Origin: a bacterium
GTDB taxonomy: Bacteria; Bdellovibrionota_C; UBA2361; SZUA-149
Length of the DNA: 52,611 nt
Reading direction: 5' to 3'
NCBI GenBank assembly: GCA_030433295.1
Contig: JAUIMJ010000002.1
Coordinates: 1-52,611 of the forward strand
Shown here: positions 29,970 through 39,865 of the stretch, in pieces
How the letters are laid out: each line of letters opens with the position of its first letter
How positions within the stretch are numbered: position 1 is the first letter of the stretch
Made by a program: the position numbers and the translations under genes
Notes under the pieces: model-generated
The model's input: only the letters and a program-made list of their open reading frames with translations
What the model was told of the DNA's origin: nothing
Database searches by the model: none

Positions 29970-30614
29970 CTAGCCCTCATTAATCAACTTCGCCAGTTCA
30001 TCTCTCAACTCCGAAGCCTCCTCTTTGCAGAGAAACTCGCTCTCAAAAGAATCCTGCGTTTCCTCGACATACTCTTTTGCTTCGAGATTCCCCTCCCAGC
30101 GGTCGAAGATATCGTCCAGCTCACTTACGATTCCCAATTCCTCCTCCTTACCAAAGTGGATCACATCGCTGCGACTCTCTCGAGCTGCAAGTTCATTCTT
30201 CTTCCTGCGTAGAAGTTCAATCCGCTCATCGACTACTCGAAGGTCCTGTTCGAGCTGTCGCTCAAGCGTTCCGTGTTCCGCGATGTGCTGCTCCAGTCTC
30301 GTTATCTCGCGACGACACTGCTTTGCCCTGCGCACACACTCGAGCGCCTTGTCTTCGCTCTCTCCGTGAATGCTCTTTGCCCGCTCACGCCAGACTTCTT
30401 CCTGCGTCCTCAGTTCGCTCAGACGCTCTTTCATTCGCTTGCCGTCCTTACGCACGCGGTAAAGACGACGCTTGGCTTTGTTGCTACCGGCTCGCATCTC
30501 CTGCAATGCACTTTCAACGAGGGCTTCATGATTCTCCACCTGCCGCACCAGCCAATCAAAGTGTGATGCTACGGATACGGTCCATCGACGTAATGTATTC
30601 ATTGTGTTCTCCAT
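29970..30614 (-). CDS. PspA/IM30-like coiled-coil protein
   Basis: 214 aa, WLVRQVENHEALVESALQEMRAGSNKAKRRLYRVRKDGKRMKERL...ALECVRRAKQCRREITRLEQHIAEHGTLERQLEQDL resembles the PspA family. Confidence 0.7.
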   Translation of the reverse strand: MENTMNTLRRWTVSVASHFDWLVRQVENHEALVESALQEMRAGSNKAKRRLYRVRKDGKRMKERLSELRTQEEVWRERAKSIHGESEDKALECVRRAKQCRREITRLEQHIAEHGTLERQLEQDLRVVDERIELLRRKKNELAARESRSDVIHFGKEEELGIVSELDDIFDRWEGNLEAKEYVEETQDSFESEFLCKEEASELRDELAKLINEG

Positions 30615-30973
30615 CTATTCTGATAAAGCATCCAGAGCTGAACTCCGGCTCTGTTACAAGAATACGCGGAGCCGCGCTCAATTTGAACGTAGCTCTTGTT
30701 ACAGTGTTTAGTGCGAGGGCGGAGAGAAGACGAACATTCGTTTTAGTGCGTCATTTACTGGAATTACTGGAGTTTTACAGCGACTATTAGAGATGGTCCG
30801 CTATTTACGGCATTTGTTACACTGTAAATACAATGACAATACTGTACTCTGTCATCTGTCGCATCACTTGGACAGGAAGATGCACTGGAAGCAGATTTGC
30901 CGGAGTTAGTATTGAGAGGAGGCTCAGCTTAGCTGCGCTTTTTGACATGCATGTAAGGCCGAGTACAAAACAA

Positions 30974-31000
30974 AAGGCCTCTCAAAGAATGAGAAGCCTT
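30974..31000 (-). terminator. Rho-independent terminator for the 31047..31343 gene
   Basis: Minus strand AAGGCTTCTC-ATTCTTT-GAGAGGCCTT then TTGTTTTG. Confidence 0.7.
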
Positions 31001-31046
31001 CGATTCGTTTAAGTGCTTGTCGCACAATGAAATAAGCGAAAAACGC

Positions 31047-31343
31047 TTAATAGCGGTCATTCGAGAAGATGTTTGCCATCTCCTTTCCAGCAGTAATCTG
31101 ACTATAGGTCGAAATAGTATCTTCTCCGACATAGCCAACCCGTCTGGTTGGAACGCACTCACGATATACGTAGCGCCCCAGGATAAGTATACCCAGCGAT
31201 AACGCTATAATACTCGGTATCACACTCTCAAAATATGCCGCACAAACAACAACCGCCCCAATACCGATTCCCACTGCCACCAATGGGGTAGCAAATTCAA
31301 CAAAATCGGATCCACGTCCAGCCTCACCAGCTTCCATCACCAC
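31047..31343 (-). CDS. Small two-TM hypothetical protein
   Basis: 98 aa, FATPLVAVGIGIGAVVVCAAYFESVIPSIIALSLGILILGRYVY; followed by a terminator. Confidence 0.6.
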   Translation of the reverse strand: MVMEAGEAGRGSDFVEFATPLVAVGIGIGAVVVCAAYFESVIPSIIALSLGILILGRYVYRECVPTRRVGYVGEDTISTYSQITAGKEMANIFSNDRY

Positions 31344-31529
31344 TTCCTCTCAACACCTTCAACAACAACAAACCAACACAACAGAGCTTTTTAGGAGTAT
31401 CCGAAACCCGTGTTTCGCGCCTACTCAGAGCCCTTACACCCCCATATCCGCCCCACAGAAGGAAATACTTCACTTTTCTATGGAAATTCAGTAGTTATAG
31501 GCACTTAACCGCAAAGAAGGAGCTGCATC

Positions 31530-32294
31530 TTGGCAGATTTGCAGGCAAGGCCTCATCTATTGTTCATCCACGGATTCCTGGGCTCCGGCGATGACTGGAA
31601 TACGTTTCGGGATGCCCTGTCCGGCGAGTACCACAGTAGTTCGATTGACCTGGACCAATGGTCGCCCTGCGAAGAATACTCCCTCGAGTTTATCGCCGAG
31701 CAAATCGCTCAGTCCCTTGATGAAGATGCCGGTGGAACCATAGTAATCGGCTACTCCATGGGAGCAAGAGTTGCGCTAAGCCTCGCATTGCGTAACCCCG
31801 AGCTGCTGCGTGCGCTAATACTCGAAAGTCCCTCAGCCGGTATAGCCGAGGAAAGCGAACGCCAGCAGCGAGCTGAAAAAGATGCCAGGCTTGCGGCAAT
31901 GATACGAGAAGAAGGTATGGAGAGCTTTCTGGAGCGATGGTACTCCATCCCCCTTTTTGAATCCCTTCGAAGAAAACCGCTAAAACTTGCAGCTCTCAAA
32001 GAGAAAATCCTGCTCCGACAACAGCAGGAGCAGGCAGCATACATGCTCGAGAAGCTATCACCGGGACGGGCACCGAACTACTGGCCGGAACTTTTTAAAC
32101 TACAGCTTCCAACACTCCTCATCGCCGGCGAGCTCGATACTAAGTTCTCAGATTCGGCCAGAGAGATGGCCGAGGTGCTGCCTCAGGCTACTCTGAAGAT
32201 CATTAAGGACACCGGGCACAACATACATCTTGAGAAACCAGAGGTTTTTCTGGAAACGATTAGGCAGTTTCTCGCCAAGCAAAATATGGGCTAG
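31530..32294 (+). CDS. Alpha/beta hydrolase, MenH-like
   Basis: TTG start; LLFIHGFLGSGDDWNTFRDAL, GYSMGARVALSLAL, GELDTKF, DTGHNIHLEKPEVFLETIRQFL. Confidence 0.85.
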   Translation: MADLQARPHLLFIHGFLGSGDDWNTFRDALSGEYHSSSIDLDQWSPCEEYSLEFIAEQIAQSLDEDAGGTIVIGYSMGARVALSLALRNPELLRALILESPSAGIAEESERQQRAEKDARLAAMIREEGMESFLERWYSIPLFESLRRKPLKLAALKEKILLRQQQEQAAYMLEKLSPGRAPNYWPELFKLQLPTLLIAGELDTKFSDSAREMAEVLPQATLKIIKDTGHNIHLEKPEVFLETIRQFLAKQNMG

Positions 32295-32301
32295 CAGGAA
32301 G

Positions 32302-33186
32302 CTAAACCGCGCCCAAACTGCGCTTTCGCGCCTCAAGGATCAATTCATAGGCCTCCTGTACCGCTCTGAACTCTGCGTTTGAGCGAGAAAGCATCTGATT
32401 GCTTACCCCGTGTGCCTGAAGGATATCCGGATGAAGCGTCTTTACGAGTTCGCGATACCGCTTCTTACAAGTTGCAGTGCTATCTGAGACCAGACAGCCG
32501 AGAACCCTGTAGGCCTCCTCCAGTTTTTTCGCTGCGCTCTGCCCCCGGTCACCACTGTTCGAAACATACTGTTTTTTTAAACTGAGGTATTCTTCCCGAG
32601 AGAGGCCGAAAATTGTTGCGGCAGAGAGAACGAGCTTCTCCTCTTCTGACGAGAATTCCTTGTCTGCAAACGAGAGGATTAGAAACAAGCAGATCGCATT
32701 CTCCATCATCACGGGATTGCCACAAAACAACTCTCGATAATGTCGGGCATAGTATTCGAAGGGAACACTGGAGCTTCTTGCAAGTTTAAAAGTCTGCAAG
32801 GCCAGATTCTTTTGTTGCTCGCTGAGACTCAGCTTTTCGTCAATAAAGGAAGAAATTAGAGCCATCTCACTCCGGGCAACTCTTCCATCTGCAGCTGCCA
32901 CCTTTGCCAGCATGGAGAAAATCGCAATGAAGAAAACAGACTGCCGCTTGCTTGAGCCCAGAAATGGTCGACGGCTCGTGCACCATGGGTGCCAGAAGGC
33001 TCGCGCTCGGCTACGTAGTTCCAATGCTTTCACAACAGCCAGCCGCAGACGATTGAAGGAGCCCTGAAACAATACGCCTCGTTCACTGCGAAGTAATTGC
33101 TCATACCAGGACATCGTTCCCCTCCTAAATCCTCTCCTTAGACCCAAGGCCATCGAGACATGCGAAGACCCTGCATGAATAACCAA
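32302..33186 (-). CDS. TerB-like plus J-domain co-chaperone (DjlA-like)
   Basis: Middle TerB-like helical region (IAIFSMLAKVAAADGRVARSEMALISSF...LILSFADKEFSSEEEKLVLSAATIFGLS) and C-terminal J-like domain EEAYRVLGCLVSDSTATCKKRYRELVKTLHPDILQAHG. Confidence 0.8.
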   Translation of the reverse strand: MVIHAGSSHVSMALGLRRGFRRGTMSWYEQLLRSERGVLFQGSFNRLRLAVVKALELRSRARAFWHPWCTSRRPFLGSSKRQSVFFIAIFSMLAKVAAADGRVARSEMALISSFIDEKLSLSEQQKNLALQTFKLARSSSVPFEYYARHYRELFCGNPVMMENAICLFLILSFADKEFSSEEEKLVLSAATIFGLSREEYLSLKKQYVSNSGDRGQSAAKKLEEAYRVLGCLVSDSTATCKKRYRELVKTLHPDILQAHGVSNQMLSRSNAEFRAVQEAYELILEARKRSLGAV

Positions 33187-33411
33187 AAACCTACTATTTA
33201 GACGGAGATTCTTGAGAAATCCTTGAAAATGGCTAATATTCCTGCAGTCTTTTCGCTGCTAGCCGACTCTAAACAGGTAACAAGCGAAGACAGGACGCGA
33301 CTACCCTTTGGGTATCGGGATTTTCCCCTCGTTTGAGAGAAAATCCGGAAACCCCGGGCCCTGCTATTTTTGACTGTCGCTCCGGGACACATCTCGTAGA
33401 GGGAGGAAACC

Positions 33412-34506
33412 TTGATTAAGATCATAAATATCGTCGGTGCCAGACCAAACTTCATGAAAATCGCACCGATCATCCATGCCATTGAGAAAGAGGATGGCAT
33501 GTCTCAGTGCCTTGTCCACACCGGACAGCATTACGATGAAAAACTATCCAAGGTATTTTTTGATGAGCTCGGTATCCCTCGTGCGGATATCAACCTCGGC
33601 GTTGGTTCTGCCCCCAGAGAGGAGCAGATTGAGGAGATCATGGAGCGCTTTGAGCCTGTTCTTCTCGAGCAGAAGCCCCAGCTCGTTCTGGTCGTGGGTG
33701 ATGTGAATTCAACTATTGCCTGCGCTCGCGTCGCAAAAAAACACGGAGTGAAGGTTGCTCACGTGGAAGCAGGTCTTCGCAGTTTTGATATGGATATGCC
33801 GGAAGAGCACAACCGTATTGAGACTGACCAGATTTCTGACTACCTCTTTATTACCGAGCAATCCGGTATAGACAATCTTGAGAAGGAAGACATTCCGGGT
33901 AAGGCTGTCCTTATCGGCAATGTCATGATTGATACGCTGATTTCAAATCTCAAGCAGGCCGAGTCCTCAGATGTTCTCGAGCGACTCTCTCTTACTCCGG
34001 CGTCCTACTTTGCATCCACCTTTCACCGACCAAGTAACGTCGACGCAAAGGAAGATCTCAGCAAACTGGTCGGAACAATTGAGCAGCTCTGCAAGAAATT
34101 GCCGCTCGTCCTTCCCCTCCATCCACGTACGGAGGCATCCTTGAAAAGACACGGTCTGGATGAACAGTTTCGCTCAATAGAAAACCTGATACTTTGTGAG
34201 CCGCTTGGCTATCTGGACTTTCTTGCACTTATCCGTAACGCAAGAGCAGTCATCACCGATTCGGGCGGAATCCAGGAAGAGACTACCTATCTACAGGTTC
34301 CCTGCATCACCATGCGAGAAAATACTGAACGACCGGTAACGCTCACCGTAGGCACAAACGCGCTGGTCGGGAGTGACCGAACACTGCTTTTCGCCGAGGT
34401 AGAAAAAGTACTTTCGAGCAGTGAGACCAAGGGGAGTATCCCGGAATACTGGGACGGGAAAACGGCTGAACGAATTATTGCGTACCTGAAAGATGAGCTC
34501 TCCTGA
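33412..34506 (+). CDS. wecB: UDP-N-acetylglucosamine 2-epimerase
   Basis: VGARPNFMKIAPIIHAIE, VHTGQHYDEKLSKVFFDELGI, VEAGLRSFDMDMPEEHNRIETDQISDYLF, TDSGGIQEETTYLQVPCITMRENTERPVT. Confidence 0.95.
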   Translation: MIKIINIVGARPNFMKIAPIIHAIEKEDGMSQCLVHTGQHYDEKLSKVFFDELGIPRADINLGVGSAPREEQIEEIMERFEPVLLEQKPQLVLVVGDVNSTIACARVAKKHGVKVAHVEAGLRSFDMDMPEEHNRIETDQISDYLFITEQSGIDNLEKEDIPGKAVLIGNVMIDTLISNLKQAESSDVLERLSLTPASYFASTFHRPSNVDAKEDLSKLVGTIEQLCKKLPLVLPLHPRTEASLKRHGLDEQFRSIENLILCEPLGYLDFLALIRNARAVITDSGGIQEETTYLQVPCITMRENTERPVTLTVGTNALVGSDRTLLFAEVEKVLSSSETKGSIPEYWDGKTAERIIAYLKDELS

Positions 34507-35749
34507 GAGAGATGAACCCTCTCGGGTTCTCATGCTTTGCTATTTTTTTCCTCCGATACTCACGACAGGGGCAACGAGAAGTATTGCCTTCGGGCGGCAC
34601 TTACCCGCGTTCGGATGGACTCCCCAGATATTGACGGTTAGAGACCATAAAGATCCCTGGGTGAAAACAGGTGCTCCTGTTCCCGAAGACATCGAAATAA
34701 TCAGGACACCCGAGTGGAACCTGAATGCACTGATATCGATTCTGAACGGGGCAATCAGCAAAGCCTGCTCCCTCTTCGGGCATGACCTCAAACGCGACTA
34801 TCCGCGTGAAATTCTCTGCCTGCCGGACTCTCAGATGGCCTGGCTCTCTACCTGGTATGGCCTATCAGCCGCAAAAAACAGTGATTGTATCTATGCAACC
34901 TGCTCACCATTTAGCTCTGCAATCAGCGGCACCTGGCTAAAAAAACTTACCGGCAAACCACTGGTTCTGGATTTTCGCGATCCCTGGACTCTTAATCCGC
35001 ACACCTCGCCTATCTGGTTTCATAAACAGGGAACCGAGATACTTGAGCGCCTGGTGATCAGGAACTGTGACAGGCTGATACTCAACACACCGGGCGCCGA
35101 ACGACTCTATCGAGAAAAGTATCCTCAGTATCAAGACAAGTTCCTCGCTATTCCCAACGGCTATGACGAGCTTCAGCTAGTTGAAGCGAAGCAAGGCGAG
35201 ACGAAAGATGCACCGCTTAAGATAATGCACGTGGGTAACTTTTACGGAGCGCGTAACCCCGACAATCTCCTCGAAGCGCTGACGCGCCTTGAGCGCTCAG
35301 ACATTGAGTTTGTCCAGGTTGGCGGGACCTTTCCATCATATGAACACTACAAATCAAGACTCTCGATTACGGTTACCGGAATGGTCTCACGCGAAGAAGC
35401 CCTAAAGCAGATGAATACTGCTTCCCTTCTCTTTCTTAAACAAGGGTTTGAGGAGGGCGTGGATGATTATGTTGCCGTTGCGGCAAAGACCTATGAGTAC
35501 CTCGCCTGCGGCCTGCCTGTAATAGCGGACTGCCCGGAAGGTGACAACGCGGATATCATCAGGGAATACGGCTCCGGTAGTCACGTCGTATGTGATAACC
35601 AGATTGATAGTGTGGAACAGGCAGTGCGTAAGGCACTGGAAGAAGAGGGATGGAAACGGCCTGCTATAAAGGAAAGCTTCAAGCAGGCCTTCGATCGAAA
35701 AAATCTCAGCAAACTCCTGGCTGAGACGCTCAGTGCAGCCTGTCAGTAA
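34493..35749 (+). CDS. Glycosyltransferase (GT4-like)
   Basis: Overlaps wecB by 14 nt; KIMHVGNFYGARNPDNLLEAL, VAVAAKTYEYLACGLPVIADCPEGDNADIIREYGSG. Confidence 0.85.
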   Translation: MSSPERDEPSRVLMLCYFFPPILTTGATRSIAFGRHLPAFGWTPQILTVRDHKDPWVKTGAPVPEDIEIIRTPEWNLNALISILNGAISKACSLFGHDLKRDYPREILCLPDSQMAWLSTWYGLSAAKNSDCIYATCSPFSSAISGTWLKKLTGKPLVLDFRDPWTLNPHTSPIWFHKQGTEILERLVIRNCDRLILNTPGAERLYREKYPQYQDKFLAIPNGYDELQLVEAKQGETKDAPLKIMHVGNFYGARNPDNLLEALTRLERSDIEFVQVGGTFPSYEHYKSRLSITVTGMVSREEALKQMNTASLLFLKQGFEEGVDDYVAVAAKTYEYLACGLPVIADCPEGDNADIIREYGSGSHVVCDNQIDSVEQAVRKALEEEGWKRPAIKESFKQAFDRKNLSKLLAETLSAACQ

Positions 35750-35770
35750 GTCCCACTTAGAAGATTCGAC

Positions 35771-37912
35771 TTACTTCTGTTGTAATGACCAGGAGGGATC
35801 CCAGTTCTCGGGAGAAAAGTCCTCCCTCAGCTCTTCTTCGATTCTCGCCACATACGCTCGTGCGACGGGATCTTCCCTCAGCTCAGTAAATACAGAACGT
35901 GCTGCGCTGAGATCACCCCGATCAAAGTAGTCGAGTCCCTGCTCGTATCGACTGAGAGCATCTCCTGTAAATACAATTTGCGAGTCATCATACTTTGGTT
36001 CATACACCCGAACCGCCTGCTCCCTGCCAATCACTCGAATATCGGCAACACGCCGATACGGGAAATCAGAGGCAAGCTGTTTGCGGCAACTCTCTGAGAA
36101 GAGCAAATAGGTACCAAAATGTTTATTGGCGCCTTCTATTCTCGACGCAAGGTTAGCGCCATCACCTATTACAGTGTAGTCAAAACGCGACTTCGATCCA
36201 AAATTTCCTACGCTGACCTCCGCTGTATTGATACCGATACGCGTCGCAGGAAAAACACCGTAGGCACTTTCAAAGCGTTCCTTGTTAGCAAGCAAAACCT
36301 GCTGACAGGCGATCGCAGCTTCGAGTGAAAGGGCCGCATGTCGAGCGTTGTGAAGCGGAGCATTCCAGAACGCGACAACAGCATCACCAACGTACTTATC
36401 TACCGTACCACCTCGCTCCTGAATCAAGTCCGTCATCAGCGTAAGATACTCGTTGAGCAGAGCTACGAGTTGCGCAGGATCCAGCTTCTCGGACGCTGAC
36501 GTAAAGCCTGCAATGTCACTGAAGAAAATGCTCACTTCGCGCTTTTCTCCTCCAAGTGAAAGAGCCGCGGGAGATTCCGCTATCTGCTTTACGAGCTCCG
36601 GACTTACGTAATGCTGAAATGCACCTCGAATAAAACGATGACGTCGTCCTTCAAGCTGATACTGCAAATAAAAGCAAAGCATGGCGGTCATAATTGCCGA
36701 ACTGAGGGGCAGGACCAGAGGCACCCAGTATCCTTTTGAAGCACCGGCGACAGTAAACAGAAGAAAACCGGCCCAGAAGGCAATGAGCCAAAAGAAATGG
36801 AGTTTTCGCTGGCTACCTGCAAGCGTTGACCAGGCTGACAACACGATCAACAGTCCGGCGATGAGCACGGTCTCCGAGGAGCCAAGCTTACGGATAAAGT
36901 CTTTATTCAGGGCGTTGTCGAGCACTGCGGCTATGTATTGAACGCCCTGACCGCGACGCTCAAGCGATGTTGGTCTTAAATCAAGCAGGCCGGGAGCGCT
37001 GGTTCCAATAAATACCCATGCGTCTTTGAAAATACTCTGGTCTACCCGTGGTTCTTTACCGTCCTCGATGTCGGCCTGCGCCTGAACAATGCTTGCAAAG
37101 GAAATCCTCTCGTAGGCATGGCTGCCGCCATGAAGCCGAACGCTCAACCGACCTTCTTTATCGAGAAAATCAGAGAGGTGTTCAACACGAAGCCCCCCGG
37201 CTTCTAAAAGAGCGAATGGCATAGACAGCACGAGATAATCATCGAGATAGCTCACCGGCTTATAATGTCGATACACACCATCAGAGTCCGGCTCTGACTG
37301 CACAGCACCAAAGGCAGCACTATGCTCGAGCAATTCAGGGATAGGCAAGGTGGCGTAAGAAAAGCGTGGCGTATCGACCGTGCTCGGATAACGAGATTCT
37401 ATATTTCCGCTAGCGCTGAACTCACGCTGCCTTTTTGCGAACAGCTTCTTCTTCTCCGGTCGGCTATACGAAGAATAGCTATTGAGACTGACTGCGGAGA
37501 CGACCGGTAGTTTGCCCCCTGCCGCTTTTGCAAACTGCGCATCCCCATCGACGGACTGGGCTGAGGACTCCGCAAAAAGAATATCAAAGGCAAGTGCCCG
37601 GGCACCAGCTCGGGTAAGAAACTCAATTGCATAGGTGTAGGTTTCGCGCGGAAGCGGCCAGGTGAGGCCATACTCCTTATCAAAAAAATCAAGTGATGCC
37701 TGATCGATTTCAATTATCTTGATTCGCGCATCCGCCCGTCGAGCCTCGGAGGTCAGAGAGACACGCCAATCCCAGGTTCTGCTTTCAATTTCTTCGATCA
37801 GCGTCCATCGGCTCTGTGTTGCCAGAAAGACAAAAAGGAGCGCAAGCGCAATAATACAGACGCCACCATTTCCCTTAGTAACTTTTCCGCGCAGTGATTG
37901 AAAGGCAGCCAC
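35771..37912 (-). CDS. Adenylate/guanylate cyclase with extracytoplasmic CHASE2-like sensor
   Basis: C-terminal class III cyclase KREVSIFFSDIAGFTSASEKLDPAQLVALLNEYL...VDKYVGDAVVAFWNAP...IGINTAEVSVGNFGSKSRFDYTVIGDGANLASR; N-terminal TM plus CHASE2-like region and three TM. Confidence 0.93.
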   Translation of the reverse strand: MAAFQSLRGKVTKGNGGVCIIALALLFVFLATQSRWTLIEEIESRTWDWRVSLTSEARRADARIKIIEIDQASLDFFDKEYGLTWPLPRETYTYAIEFLTRAGARALAFDILFAESSAQSVDGDAQFAKAAGGKLPVVSAVSLNSYSSYSRPEKKKLFAKRQREFSASGNIESRYPSTVDTPRFSYATLPIPELLEHSAAFGAVQSEPDSDGVYRHYKPVSYLDDYLVLSMPFALLEAGGLRVEHLSDFLDKEGRLSVRLHGGSHAYERISFASIVQAQADIEDGKEPRVDQSIFKDAWVFIGTSAPGLLDLRPTSLERRGQGVQYIAAVLDNALNKDFIRKLGSSETVLIAGLLIVLSAWSTLAGSQRKLHFFWLIAFWAGFLLFTVAGASKGYWVPLVLPLSSAIMTAMLCFYLQYQLEGRRHRFIRGAFQHYVSPELVKQIAESPAALSLGGEKREVSIFFSDIAGFTSASEKLDPAQLVALLNEYLTLMTDLIQERGGTVDKYVGDAVVAFWNAPLHNARHAALSLEAAIACQQVLLANKERFESAYGVFPATRIGINTAEVSVGNFGSKSRFDYTVIGDGANLASRIEGANKHFGTYLLFSESCRKQLASDFPYRRVADIRVIGREQAVRVYEPKYDDSQIVFTGDALSRYEQGLDYFDRGDLSAARSVFTELREDPVARAYVARIEEELREDFSPENWDPSWSLQQK

Positions 37913-37917
37913 GATTA

Positions 37918-38823
37918 TCAGCTAAGCGATCTAAGGGCCCGGGCGAAGCGCCTGCTACGAGCCGCACTTGAAACGAACTCAGTGTCGGTTTTTACCTCAA
38001 GCTCCGCAATGCGATCCTGTGCTGAGGGATGCGTGGAGTGCCATCCTCCGCTGGACGCATCAGCGTCTACCCGTCTAAGCATTGTAGCCAGGCCACGCAC
38101 ATCATAGCCGGCACGGGCGAGCAACACTGCGGCATAGGAGTCAGCCTCGTACTCCTGAGAACGGCTATAGCCATTCGACAAGATCGTAGACGCGATATCG
38201 GACACGCTGTCTCCAAACGTGGTGGTCACCTTTCCGACCAGAGCACCGCCCTGCTGTCGCGCAGTATCCTGCCCGAGACGAAGCAGGGCTTTAGAAAGAT
38301 TCGCTTCAGAAATGGCCGCCATGCCATGCCCTTTCACCACATGAGCAACTTCGTGCGCCAGTACCGCGGCAAGGGCTTCTTCATTAGGAATGACTCTAAG
38401 AAAGCCCGTAGTTACGAAGATGAAACCACCGGGTGCCGAAATCGCATTGACTTCAGGGCTATCGAGAATCTGAACAGAGTATCCGCCAAAGGTTTCAGGC
38501 CTGTCAGACACCGCAGCAAGAACTGCTGCTATCTTATTCACGTACGTGTTTGCCGCAGCCCCGCGATAGGGTCGATAACGCGAGAGTATGGTCGCTGCAA
38601 CCCCCCGACCGAGGTAATACTCCTCTTCGTCAGTTATATCCTGGGCGCTCTCAGCAACACTCCCGCCAAAGCGCATTATAGAGTTTGCCTGGGCCCCGGA
38701 CACCAGACCGGTTTGTCGCAATAAAGAGGAACCCAGAGACTGAAACTTCTTATCAGCACATGCGGCACAAACAAAAACACAAACAACTGCAACTACTGCC
38801 TTAGAAACGACGTATCTCATCAA
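37918..38823 (-). CDS. M48 family metallopeptidase (lipoprotein)
   Basis: LAAVLAHEVAHVVKGHG, GFIFVTTGFL, EYEADSYAAVLLARAGYD; lipobox VCAAC. Confidence 0.92.
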   Translation of the reverse strand: MMRYVVSKAVVAVVCVFVCAACADKKFQSLGSSLLRQTGLVSGAQANSIMRFGGSVAESAQDITDEEEYYLGRGVAATILSRYRPYRGAAANTYVNKIAAVLAAVSDRPETFGGYSVQILDSPEVNAISAPGGFIFVTTGFLRVIPNEEALAAVLAHEVAHVVKGHGMAAISEANLSKALLRLGQDTARQQGGALVGKVTTTFGDSVSDIASTILSNGYSRSQEYEADSYAAVLLARAGYDVRGLATMLRRVDADASSGGWHSTHPSAQDRIAELEVKTDTEFVSSAARSRRFARALRSLS

Positions 38824-38840
38824 CCCTGATTGACCTCTAC

Positions 38841-39386
38841 TTAAGGAGTAACTCCGGCGAGCCTTCCCTCTTTAGCAAACTGCAGAAGTGCGGCACTGGA
38901 AACGGACTGTTTCTCCATGGCATCCACTGCTTTAAAATTCAGACTGCGGTTTCTGGAAGCATATGCCCGCTCCACCGCTTTGTTAAAGCCCTTGCCCGCA
39001 AGTATCACCGTACTGTCACCGCCACCTTTGTTATCAAAGGCAGCACCGGAATCGAGCACAACCCGGCGCTCAGTTACCGCAGAGGCATGAACGAATCCCG
39101 ACTTGCCGGAGAACGTGCGCACGGCAAGCCAGCTTCCGTCCTGTCGCTCCAGGTCGAGACGATCACCATGACGAACCTGTGCTATCACCGGGGCAATAAA
39201 GCGGGCTTTACTCAAGAGCTTCGCTTCCCGAACCTTAACGTAGACCGCTCCGTTACTTGCAGCGGCGATCGAGGCGGCGAAAAGCCACAACAGCACTATC
39301 GCAAGGCTTGGTAAAACGATGCGCAAACAAAATCGCGATACATCGCGCATATGAATTGAATGAAAAATCTTCGCTGAACTGCTCAT
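38841..39386 (-). CDS. SH3-domain-containing exported protein
   Basis: VYVKVREAKLLSKARFIAPVIAQVRHGDRLDLERQDGSWLAVRTFSGKSGFVHASAVTER bacterial SH3 pattern. Confidence 0.8.
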   Translation of the reverse strand: MSSSAKIFHSIHMRDVSRFCLRIVLPSLAIVLLWLFAASIAAASNGAVYVKVREAKLLSKARFIAPVIAQVRHGDRLDLERQDGSWLAVRTFSGKSGFVHASAVTERRVVLDSGAAFDNKGGGDSTVILAGKGFNKAVERAYASRNRSLNFKAVDAMEKQSVSSAALLQFAKEGRLAGVTP

Positions 39387-39865
39387 TGTTCGCTTCGCCT
39401 CTCAAAAGGTAGTATCTGGCTAACCCCATCGCAGCATCGACATCCAGATCACTGAGACTAACACAAAACACTTTCCCCCGGGCATCGGATTGCGCAAAAT
39501 CACGAGAAAAATAATTTAGTGATAGCAGGTACTTAGAATGCCGATGTACACTAAACGTACTGGTGCGCGCGACTCCCTTGAATTACCCACCTACAGACCG
39601 TATTATTACCAGTGAAGAGTTTTCCAAGGTTTTTTAGCTGATGGATTGTTTCCGACATATCCTTCCTCAGAATCAGGACGGACGTCGATACGGCTGCGGT
39701 TTTTTAAAGGTACTTTTTCAACTCCCTCGAAACCCCTCCCGATAACGATCTATCCCGAATGTTTTTCTCACTACTAGTGCTACTCAGTTCTGCACGTAAT
39801 ATTCTCTGCCTTCTTCGTACGGCAGGCGGATATTCAATACGTAGAACCTAGTAGTATGTAGCTCT

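Noticed and set aside
30077-30790. 237-aa plus ORF over the pspA-like gene
   Set aside because: Antisense to the coiled-coil gene; Pro/Ser/Arg-rich shadow translation.
38029-38724. 231-aa plus ORF over the M48 peptidase
   Set aside because: Antisense to a clear HEVAHVVKGHG peptidase gene.
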